A stretch of 13,623 bases of DNA, taken from NCBI GenBank assembly GCA_003526525.1, contig DPVV01000612.1, positions 24,582 to 38,204 of the forward strand, given 5' to 3'. The notes below the pieces were generated by a model. That model was not told where the DNA came from. It saw nothing but the letters and a program-made list of their open reading frames with translations, and did not search any database. This DNA comes from Lachnoclostridium phytofermentans (lineage in GTDB: Bacteria > Bacillota > Clostridia > Lachnospirales > Lachnospiraceae). Positions 7,035 to 13,623 of the stretch are shown here, piece by piece (position 1 is the stretch's first letter; each line of letters starts with the position of its first letter). The position numbers were made by a program, and so were the translations under genes.

Positions 7035-7059
7035 AATTGTTAATACATCATTAACAATT
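7035..7059 (+). promoter_or_regulatory. Perfect inverted repeat in the surface-protein leader, shared with the paralogue
   Basis: AATTGTTAAT (7035-7044) and ATTAACAATT (7050-7059) form a perfect 10-bp inverted repeat around ACATC. The core TTAATACATCATTAACAA (7040-7057) recurs, in the same sense relative to the gene, upstream of the convergent paralogue (12471-12488). The half-sites TTGTTAA/TTAACAA resemble clostridial Rex operators, but the spacing of 7 rather than 4 bases does not match Rex. Confidence 0.65.
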
Positions 7060-7129
7060 TAATTATACTCGATATGTGACGTAAGTCAATATAATACAAA
7101 ACCATATATTTTAAGGAGGAAGAAAGAAT

Positions 7130-9703
7130 ATGAAGAATTTCTTTAAAAAAATCGCCTTCGTATTAGCTCTTGCTATGGTATTAGTATCTGTTGCGCCAGC
7201 TACAGCTAACGCAGCTACTAAAGCACCATCTCTTAAGAAGACTAGCAAGATCCTTTACATCGGTGGCGACCTAACAGGAACGATTTCTGATAGTTATCGT
7301 TTCACATTTAATAACGCAGCTGGATACACAGCTACTTGGAAAAGTAAAAACACTAAAGTAGCTACTATTGAAGGCAAGAACGTAGTTGCAGTTGGTGTTG
7401 GTAAGACAGAAGTAGTTGCTACTCTTACTAACAAAGCTGGCAAGTCAGTTCAGAAAACAGCAACTGTTTGGGTAAAACAGAACGCTGAAGAAGTTGGATT
7501 TGGTAGCACAAAAGCTGTTGATTCTCCATTAGCAGTAGGTGCTAAGGCTAAGGTCAATGTTTACAGACTTGTTGGTGACAAGAAGATCTGGACTCAGAAC
7601 GATATGGCTACATGTACAGACGTAATTAAATGGACTTCTAGCAATACAGACGTTGCTACAGTTGACAAATTCGGTACTGTAACAGCTGTTGCAGCTGGTG
7701 AAGCTACTATCACAGCTACAGCTACTCAGCCACAGGGACCAACTGCTGGTGAGTCTGCTAGCTATAAAGTAACTGTTGCAGCTGGTATCCAATCTGTTAA
7801 GCAGACTGGTTTAACAACAGCTCAAATTACTTTCGCTGGTAATGTATCCGCTGAAGCTAACAAGGATAATGTAACAGTTAAATCCATGGTAGGTTCTACA
7901 GGTGTTAAAGTAGCAGTTAAAGATCTTAAGTTTGATGCTGTAGATAAGACTAAAGCTACTATTACAACATTCACAGAGTTTGCTAAGGATACAGAGTATG
8001 TTGTTTCTTACAAAGATACATCTGCAAGCTTCGTAGGTGTTGATACATCTAAGGATGCTGTTGCTTCTATCAAGTTTGATACAACTGATGTTGTAAAGGC
8101 AAAAGCTGAGACAATTAAGTTCAAAGTTTATGATAAGAACGGTGTAGATATTACTAGAGAAGAGTTCACTAACAGAATCGATGTTTCTTTAGTAAATGCA
8201 ACTACAGATTGTTATTTAGATTCATCTGCAAAGACAATTACTTTCTTTACTTCTGGTAAGACAGCAGAAGTTAAGGCAACATATCATACTTATACTTATG
8301 GTGCAGACTATAAGGAAATAACTATTGATGCTGTTGGAACTATCGTATCTAAGGATGTAGCAAGTACAACTATTAAGAGTGTTGATGTATTCACAGCTTA
8401 CACAGGTGATGTTGACTTTACAAAGCCTAACAAAACAATCTCTGTAAGTGATACAGACGGAAGCTATAAAGTAGCTGTTAAGACTACTAACAATGACGGT
8501 AAAGAGTTAAGTAGCGTTGGAAATGTAAGTGATGATAAGTTTACATTTGAATCTTCCGATACTACAACATTACTTATTGTTGGTGATCAGTTATACCCAG
8601 TTAAAGAGGGTGGCGCTATGGTTATTGTTAAGTACAACAAGACAGTAATCGATGCATATGCAGTAACTATCGGTTCTAAGAGAGTAGCAGCTGATGTAAC
8701 AGCTAAGTTTGATAGAGCTCAGTTAGCAACAAATGCTAGTGATAGCGTTAAATTAACTGTAACAGTTAAAGATCAGTTCGGTGCTGAAAGAACTAAATTA
8801 GAAACAATTGATGTAAAATTCGTATCAGGACCAAAAGATGCAAATCAGACTGTTCCAACTGCAACAGTTGGCAAGAATAACGAGTTCGTATTCGAAGGTA
8901 GTATTTACAATGTAATTGGTGGATATCAGTATAAAGTTACTGTTGGAAACCAAGTTAGATATGTAGGATTTACAACTGATAAAGCTGTAGGTACTCCAAG
9001 CTTCTACCAATTATCTAATACTGGTAAAGCTATTGATACAGCATTAAAGGTTGGTAATACTAACAAGACAGATGACAAAGAATTCAAGTTAGGTTTAGCA
9101 GGTTATGCTTCTAATGGTTACAAGATTCTTAACGTTCCTATGGCAGATGGCAAGACTGTTGCATTTGATAGTATTCCAGCTACAGCTACAGGTTCTGCAG
9201 TTTATGTAGAAGTTCAGGGTCCTGCAAATAAAGATATTACACCATTCATTTCTGTTTCTGCTGATGGTCAAGTAGTTGTTAAACCAGTTGTTATGAATGC
9301 TTCTGGTGCAGCTATTAAGGCTCCAGCTGGAAACTATACAGTAAGTGTATTTGAGATGAATAAGACAAATGCTAGCCAGACAAAGGATAATGTACCTGTT
9401 AAGGCACTTATTGTAGGAGGTTTCTCAATTACTGATACTCAGCAGGTTCCTTCTATCGCAGTTAACAGTACTACATCTAAGTATGGTAGCGCATTATTAG
9501 CATTACAGGATAAAGATGATGTCGTTACTATTAAGATTGGTGATACAGTAGTCAATGATAAAGTAACAGCTGTTACTGTAATTGGTACTGGAAAGCAAAT
9601 CGCTGTAACTGAAGTTACAATCGCTGTTGATGTAAACTACAATGGTGCAATTACTACATTTGAGCAGAAAGTACCTGTTGGTGTTACAATTAACTTACAG
9701 TAA
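7130..9703 (+). CDS. Secreted BIG2 (Ig-like) surface-layer-type protein 1
   Basis: This is an 857-residue exported protein. Its signal peptide has a basic start MKNFFKK, a hydrophobic core and an ANA cleavage site after about residue 28. Two bacterial Ig-like group 2 domains follow (about 31-115 and 117-218), each with the W-[KT]-S-x-N-x-x-V-A-T-[IV] signature (Trp70, Trp168) and a G-x-x-x-[IV]-x-A-T ending. The rest, about 640 residues, is Thr/Val/Ala/Lys-rich, looks like serial beta-sandwiches and does not match a family I recognise. There are very few cysteines and no LPxTG motif, SLH domain or C-terminal membrane span, so how it is held on the cell is unclear. A near-ideal AAGGAGG (7113-7119), a strong promoter and restricted codon choice suggest high expression, as for an S-layer protein. 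The convergent neighbour is a paralogue. An enzymatic role is not supported. Confidence 0.85.
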   Translation: MKNFFKKIAFVLALAMVLVSVAPATANAATKAPSLKKTSKILYIGGDLTGTISDSYRFTFNNAAGYTATWKSKNTKVATIEGKNVVAVGVGKTEVVATLTNKAGKSVQKTATVWVKQNAEEVGFGSTKAVDSPLAVGAKAKVNVYRLVGDKKIWTQNDMATCTDVIKWTSSNTDVATVDKFGTVTAVAAGEATITATATQPQGPTAGESASYKVTVAAGIQSVKQTGLTTAQITFAGNVSAEANKDNVTVKSMVGSTGVKVAVKDLKFDAVDKTKATITTFTEFAKDTEYVVSYKDTSASFVGVDTSKDAVASIKFDTTDVVKAKAETIKFKVYDKNGVDITREEFTNRIDVSLVNATTDCYLDSSAKTITFFTSGKTAEVKATYHTYTYGADYKEITIDAVGTIVSKDVASTTIKSVDVFTAYTGDVDFTKPNKTISVSDTDGSYKVAVKTTNNDGKELSSVGNVSDDKFTFESSDTTTLLIVGDQLYPVKEGGAMVIVKYNKTVIDAYAVTIGSKRVAADVTAKFDRAQLATNASDSVKLTVTVKDQFGAERTKLETIDVKFVSGPKDANQTVPTATVGKNNEFVFEGSIYNVIGGYQYKVTVGNQVRYVGFTTDKAVGTPSFYQLSNTGKAIDTALKVGNTNKTDDKEFKLGLAGYASNGYKILNVPMADGKTVAFDSIPATATGSAVYVEVQGPANKDITPFISVSADGQVVVKPVVMNASGAAIKAPAGNYTVSVFEMNKTNASQTKDNVPVKALIVGGFSITDTQQVPSIAVNSTTSKYGSALLALQDKDDVVTIKIGDTVVNDKVTAVTVIGTGKQIAVTEVTIAVDVNYNGAITTFEQKVPVGVTINLQ

Positions 9704-9721
9704 TTAATAATTAACTGACAT

Positions 9722-9752
9722 AAAAGAGATTCCCGTTTGGGAATCTCTTTTT
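9722..9752. terminator. Bidirectional terminator shared by the two surface-protein genes
   Basis: AAAAGAGATTCCC (9722-9734) and GGGAATCTCTTTT (9739-9751) form a perfect 13-bp stem with loop GTTT. A-runs and T-runs flank it symmetrically, so it can terminate both converging transcripts in the 64-base gap between the two stop codons. Confidence 0.95.
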
Positions 9753-9767
9753 ATGCCATAAATTATT

Positions 9768-12380
9768 CTACTTTAAAATTAAGTTCATATTTACATCAAT
9801 AATAATTGGATATGTGTAAGAAATACCAGCATAATTTACAGTAGCATTATAATTCACATTTTTAACAAATACATTAGTATTAGAAGCTTCAATACCAACG
9901 AATTCATTTACTGTACAAGAAGCGTTAATCTTATCTAATTCACCATTGTTGTTTACATCAAGTTCAATTACGATATCACCATTTACAAGTGCACCGTTGA
10001 TTGTGCTTGCAGATGATTTGATTTCCTTCTGTGTTACAACAGCCTTAGTCTGATTATCAGTTACATTGATAAACTCAACACCAACTGGTGCAATAACGAA
10101 ATCATTCTCTGCAGTCTTTGTTAACTTGTATGCAGCAACTTTATAAGAACCTGCTTTTACTTTAGAAAGGTTAGAACCTTCAGCAGTAATAGGTTGGAAC
10201 TTATTTGTAGAAGTATTAACAGCAGCAGATAAATCTGTAGAACCAGCTACGCTATTGTTATCAGGACCTGTTACTTCATAGTAGAAAGCAGTTCCTGTAG
10301 CGGATGAAATAGATTTCTTAGCATTTTCTAAACCGTATACTAGGCTAGTAATTTCGGATTCTTTGTAACCGAACTTATCTACATTGTATAACATAATAGA
10401 AACACTCTTATCTGCATTTGTATTGGCATTATTAGATACAACTAAAGTAGTATCAATTTTATTTGAAGATATTTCAAGTTTCTGACCTGTAGCTTCACCA
10501 ACTTCTTTTACTTCTAATGCAAATACCTTTGTTAACTGACCAATTGTTACCTTGTACTGGTAAGTACCTGGCTTATTGAATTGGCTACCGTTAAATTCAA
10601 TTTTGCCATTTTCAACTGTTGTAGCAGATGTATAAGGAGCTACAGAGCCAGATGGAGATGTTAATAATTGAACCTTAGCAGGAGTTTTTGTAAAGTCAGA
10701 TCCTAATTGATCTTTTACAACTACCTTTACAGATGTTTTGTCAAATGCCTTACCTAAGGAAAGAAGAGTCTTACCTGTTTCAATAGTTAAGTTTGCTACT
10801 TCTCTCTCTGGTAAAATACTTACATTAACAGTACCAACAATAGTACCATCATATTTTACAATAACTACTACATTTCCAGTTTTTACTGGATGTAAACGAC
10901 TTCCATTAATAATTAAAACACTACTATCTGAAGATTCGAAGGAGAATTTATTATTATCCTTACTATTAACAGTTTTCTTATCAGAAGTTAAAAGTTGTAC
11001 CATTAAGTAGAATCCGTCATCACTTAATGATAATTTTTGATTTAACACATCCTTAGAGAAATCTACTGTATTGTTGTTAGCAGTAATTGTCCAAGCATTG
11101 ATACCAGTAACAGAAACAGATTCTTTATCAACAGACTTAATTGCAGTTGTTGTTTCAATAGTCCTTTCAACACCAGCTTCATTGTAGCTATAAGTATGGA
11201 ATACAGCTTTTACAGTTGCAACCTTACCAGATTCAAAGAAAGTAATTGTCTTTCTGCTGTTATCAATATAACAATCATAGCTATCAGAAGTGATATCTAC
11301 TCTTCCTTCAATTGCCTTTGTAATGTCTACACCATTCTCAGTATAAAGAGCATATTTAATATCTGTACTTTCATGTTTAACAGCTTCATTTGTTAAAATC
11401 TCAATTTTTGCAACGTTCTCTGCTACTGGATTTACAGTAACAAATTCAAGAGTCTTGCCACCAAACTCTACTACATAAGTAGTATCTTTTGAAAATGGAA
11501 CGAATAATTCTAATGTTGCATTCTTAGGATTTTTCTCATCAAATGTTACATTCTTAACTGACTGAGAAACTTTAGTATTTCCTACTAAAGAGTATACTTT
11601 AACAGTATCCTTATTAACTTCTTTCATATCGTCTGCTTGTCCAAAAATTAAGCTCATGCTATTTAAGTCTTTTTGAGTAGCAGAAACAAGGCCTTTTTGA
11701 CCTACAGTAACAGTTAATTTCACTTCTTTTGTTGTTGGAACATTCTTAGCTTCTGTCTGTAATGATTTTGCAGTGATTGTTGCAGAACCTTCACCAACAG
11801 CCTTTACAGTACCCCACTTGTCAACAGTAGCAACCTTTGTATTACTAGAAGACCAAACGATGTAATCTGTAACAAGTGTCTTATCAGCTTGCTGCCAAGC
11901 TACCTGACCAGTAATAGCTTTTCTGTAGACATTAAGCTTAACCTTATCACCGATAGCTAATACATTATCAAGCTTTGCAGCAGATGCAGCAGAAACACCA
12001 ATTTCTGTAGCATTTCTCTTAACCCATACTTTACACTCTAAGTTCTTTACAACCTTACCAGTTTTAGTATTAGTTACAGTAGCTTTTAATAAAGCTTCAC
12101 CAACTGCTTTTGCTTTTACAGTACCATTTGTTGAATGGATAGTAGCGATTTCTGGATTCATACTCTTGTATGTTACCTTGTAATCACCCTTATTCCAAAC
12201 CTTTAACGTAAAGTAGTCTTTATAGTTTCCTGTAGCTACATCCTTTTCAAGGTATAACTTTTTGCCTGTAGTGTTTAACTTTGGCGCTGCTGCAGCACTG
12301 GCATTTGCTGCTGGGGATATCGCAAGGACAACCATTGCCAAAGCTAAAACGAAGGCTAGTTTCTTAAAGAAATTCTTCAT
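9768..12380 (-). CDS. Secreted BIG2 (Ig-like) surface-layer-type protein 2, paralogue of its neighbour
   Basis: This 870-residue exported protein has the same plan as the gene at 7130-9703: an almost identical signal peptide (MKNFFKKLAFVLALAMV, cleavage after about residue 29), BIG2 domain 1 (about 33-120), BIG2 domain 2 (about 125-228, with VWSSSNTKVATVDKWGTVKA), then a long beta-rich region. Recognisably matching blocks include DCYIDNSRKTITFFESGK versus DCYLDSSAKTITFFTSGK, and FESSDSSVLIINGSRLHPVK versus FESSDTTTLLIVGDQLYPVK. No SLH, LPxTG or membrane anchor is visible. I chose the ATG at 12380 because AGGAGG lies just upstream (12390-12395, read on the minus strand) and it matches the paralogue's start; a longer frame from a TTG at 12428 adds 16 charged residues, lacks a ribosome binding site and would spoil the signal peptide. 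The upstream region carries the leader element shared with the paralogue. Confidence 0.85.
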   Translation of the reverse strand: MKNFFKKLAFVLALAMVVLAISPAANASAAAAPKLNTTGKKLYLEKDVATGNYKDYFTLKVWNKGDYKVTYKSMNPEIATIHSTNGTVKAKAVGEALLKATVTNTKTGKVVKNLECKVWVKRNATEIGVSAASAAKLDNVLAIGDKVKLNVYRKAITGQVAWQQADKTLVTDYIVWSSSNTKVATVDKWGTVKAVGEGSATITAKSLQTEAKNVPTTKEVKLTVTVGQKGLVSATQKDLNSMSLIFGQADDMKEVNKDTVKVYSLVGNTKVSQSVKNVTFDEKNPKNATLELFVPFSKDTTYVVEFGGKTLEFVTVNPVAENVAKIEILTNEAVKHESTDIKYALYTENGVDITKAIEGRVDITSDSYDCYIDNSRKTITFFESGKVATVKAVFHTYSYNEAGVERTIETTTAIKSVDKESVSVTGINAWTITANNNTVDFSKDVLNQKLSLSDDGFYLMVQLLTSDKKTVNSKDNNKFSFESSDSSVLIINGSRLHPVKTGNVVVIVKYDGTIVGTVNVSILPEREVANLTIETGKTLLSLGKAFDKTSVKVVVKDQLGSDFTKTPAKVQLLTSPSGSVAPYTSATTVENGKIEFNGSQFNKPGTYQYKVTIGQLTKVFALEVKEVGEATGQKLEISSNKIDTTLVVSNNANTNADKSVSIMLYNVDKFGYKESEITSLVYGLENAKKSISSATGTAFYYEVTGPDNNSVAGSTDLSAAVNTSTNKFQPITAEGSNLSKVKAGSYKVAAYKLTKTAENDFVIAPVGVEFINVTDNQTKAVVTQKEIKSSASTINGALVNGDIVIELDVNNNGELDKINASCTVNEFVGIEASNTNVFVKNVNYNATVNYAGISYTYPIIIDVNMNLILK

Positions 12381-12470
12381 TTTCTTCTTCCTCCTAGTAT
12401 ATGTGTTTTTCTTATATTTACTCTGCAATTTCTTGTGTTTTCATTTCCAATTCATGTACTTTCTGGCATC

Positions 12471-12488
12471 TTGTTAATGATGTATTAA
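12471..12488 (-). promoter_or_regulatory. Conserved leader element upstream of surface protein 2
   Basis: Read on the minus strand this is TTAATACATCATTAACAA, identical over 18 bases to 7040-7057 upstream of the paralogue, about 90 bases from the start codon here versus about 70 there. The left arm of the inverted repeat is not fully preserved here (AACTTAAT), while the ACATC centre is, pointing to sequence-specific recognition rather than a hairpin alone. Confidence 0.6.
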
Positions 12489-12501
12489 GTTATCAGATAA
12501 C
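12489..12501. promoter_or_regulatory. Palindrome next to the conserved leader element
   Basis: GTTATC-A-GATAAC is a perfect 6-bp inverted repeat with a one-base centre, directly abutting the shared leader element. It could be an operator for the surface-protein-2 gene. The only nearby minus-strand promoter I can suggest is weak: TTGATT (12529-12534) and TTTTAT (12505-12510), 18 bases apart. Confidence 0.35.
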
Positions 12502-12570
12502 TACATAAAATATCTCTAAGTTAGTAGAATCAAGAGAATTTTCATAAAAAATATTTGATGATTTAATGCA

Positions 12571-12624
12571 ATGATGCCAGATTGATGCCAAATGATGCCA
12601 GTCATAGGAAAGAAAGTGGCATCA
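12571..12624. repeat. Phased TGATGCCA repeats upstream of the integrase
   Basis: TGATGCCA occurs at 12572-12579, 12583-12590 and 12593-12600, start-to-start steps of 11 and 10 bases, so on the same DNA face. An inverted copy TGGCATCA follows at 12617-12624, and a seven-base copy TGGCATC lies at 12464-12470. The rest of the 346-base gap (12381-12726) holds no gene. Such arrays next to int genes are often arm-type integrase or excisionase sites; autoregulation is the alternative. Confidence 0.65.
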
Positions 12625-12726
12625 ATGCTAGGCCTACGAAAGATTAGAGGATGCATCTTTTGATTTGAACTAAGTTTAACTGTTATAACTTGGATTGAAT
12701 TCCTTATATAGGTGAAAGGTGAAAAA

Positions 12727-13623
12727 ATGGAACAAGGAGTCGAAAAAGTAAAGATGAGAAAAAACGAAGAATTAAAAAAAATGGATAGAGAAATAGGTGT
12801 GGAAAATTTACAAGGAAGTAAGGAGGAAGTAAGTAAGAAAGAAGTAAGTAAGAAAGAAGCTAAAAAAGAAAAGAATGAAAAAAAGTCATTAAATTTACCT
12901 AAAGGAATTACTAAGTGTTCTGACGGTCGTTACCAAGCTAGATATACTTATGAGGGACATCGATATTGTTTATATGGTAGAGATGTAAATGAACTTGAGG
13001 AAAGACTAAATAATGCAAAATATGAGATACAACACGGTATCTATGCAAAGGAAGATAGAATTTCACTAAATGCTTGGTATGAGACATGGATGAATGAATA
13101 CAAATCAATGACAGTGAAACAGGGTACCGTGGAGAGCTACGAGTGTATGTATCTTTATTATGTGAAACCAGTATTAGGTAAGAAACTAATAAAAGATATT
13201 CGTGGTGAGCATATTCAGAAATCGTATAATGATCTATCAAGAAATGGTTATTCGAAATCTACAATTTCACTTATTCATGTTCTACTTGGTGCTATGTTTA
13301 AGCAAGCTCTAAAGAATGAATTAATCAAAAAGAATCCAGTTGATTTGACAACCTTACCAAGAGCAGAAAAGAAAAAAGAAAGAAGAGTTCTGACGTTAAA
13401 TGAGCAAGAGATTTTAATAAAAGAAATCACAGGGCATGAATTAGAACCGGTGATACGATTATCTTTAGCAACAGGATTAAGGGTTGGAGAGGTTACAGGA
13501 TTAGAATGGTGTGATGTTGATTTTGATAAAAAAGAGATAACCGTCCGCGGAACATTAAAGTGTACAAGAAAGGGAATGGAATATTATAAGGATACGCCCA
13601 AAACGAATAAAAGTACTCGAAGC
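12727..13623 (+). CDS. Tyrosine recombinase / integrase (3' end beyond the window)
   Basis: This is a site-specific recombinase of the lambda-integrase/Tn916 type, cutting and rejoining DNA at att sites. 299 codons are visible and the frame is open at the edge. A charged Lys/Glu-rich tail (about 1-57) contains EVSKK twice, encoded by a 15-base tandem repeat. Next comes an arm-type DNA-binding domain (about 58-97: PKGITKCSDGRYQARYTYEG), a core-binding SAM-like domain (about 112-200), and the start of the catalytic domain (from about 220) with the first catalytic arginine in ATGLRVGEVTGLEW (Arg252). The last residues, TPKTNKSTRS, are the stretch that normally precedes the second half of the active site; the His-x-x-Arg and the tyrosine lie outside. 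The start has AAAGGTG (12715-12721) five bases upstream. It presumably marks one end of an integrative element extending to the right. Confidence 0.92.
   Translation, partial: MEQGVEKVKMRKNEELKKMDREIGVENLQGSKEEVSKKEVSKKEAKKEKNEKKSLNLPKGITKCSDGRYQARYTYEGHRYCLYGRDVNELEERLNNAKYEIQHGIYAKEDRISLNAWYETWMNEYKSMTVKQGTVESYECMYLYYVKPVLGKKLIKDIRGEHIQKSYNDLSRNGYSKSTISLIHVLLGAMFKQALKNELIKKNPVDLTTLPRAEKKKERRVLTLNEQEILIKEITGHELEPVIRLSLATGLRVGEVTGLEWCDVDFDKKEITVRGTLKCTRKGMEYYKDTPKTNKSTRS

Noticed and set aside
7037..7057. Rex (NADH-sensing repressor) operator
   Set aside because: The half-sites TTGTTAA and TTAACAA match, but the spacing is 7 bases instead of the 4 expected, and the second copy loses one half-site; similarity noted only.
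12381..12428. N-terminal extension of surface protein 2 from a TTG codon
   Set aside because: It has no ribosome binding site, adds charged residues before a signal peptide, and the paralogue begins at the equivalent of the ATG at 12380, which has AGGAGG upstream.
12571..12624. Plasmid-type replication iterons
   Set aside because: There are only three short direct copies, no replication initiator gene is visible, and an integrase follows; an integrase- or regulator-binding cluster is more plausible.
12938..13240. 100-codon minus-strand open frame within the integrase
   Set aside because: It is His/Ser/Tyr-rich antisense of a clear integrase domain, with no independent support.

Overview
The window looks like chromosomal DNA from a low-GC Gram-positive anaerobe of the Clostridia, most likely a Lachnospiraceae member close to Lachnoclostridium (Clostridium) phytofermentans. 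The base composition is AT-rich, ribosome binding sites are strong (AAGGAGG type), promoters are of the TTGACA/TATAAT type, and there is a spore-type SleB hydrolase and large secreted Ig-like surface proteins. The species name is a recollection of similar proteins and has not been checked.

Layout, left to right: (1) 3-1706, + strand: the 3' part of an ABC-2 type exporter operon, with the ATPase cut by the window edge and its permease complete. Two GC-rich palindromes sit on the permease stop codon. (2) 1858-2673, - strand: a protein with two AP2-like DNA-binding domains around what looks like a dead HNH endonuclease core. (3) 3308-4450, + strand: a membrane-anchored SleB/CwlJ-type cell wall hydrolase with its own promoter and a long hairpin terminator. 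(4) 4767-6266, + strand: threonine synthase (thrC) with a textbook promoter, a 12-bp tandem repeat array and a 19-bp-stem terminator behind it. (5) About 6647-6829: an unannotated stretch that folds well as a compact structured RNA with a closing stem, a multibranch domain and an H-type pseudoknot. (6) 7130-9703 (+) and 9768-12380 (-): two convergent paralogous secreted Ig-like (BIG2) surface proteins of 857 and 870 aa, sharing a bidirectional terminator and a conserved leader/operator element. (7) 12727 to the window end, + strand: the 5' part of a tyrosine recombinase (integrase) preceded by phased TGATGCCA repeats, suggesting that an integrative element begins near here.

The genes do not form one pathway. 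The common theme is the cell envelope (exporter, cell wall hydrolase, two surface proteins), with a housekeeping gene (thrC) and mobile-element-derived genes (AP2/HNH protein, integrase) interspersed. The most promising unexplained elements are the structured RNA at 6647-6829, the leader element shared by the two surface-protein genes, and the repeat cluster in front of the integrase.
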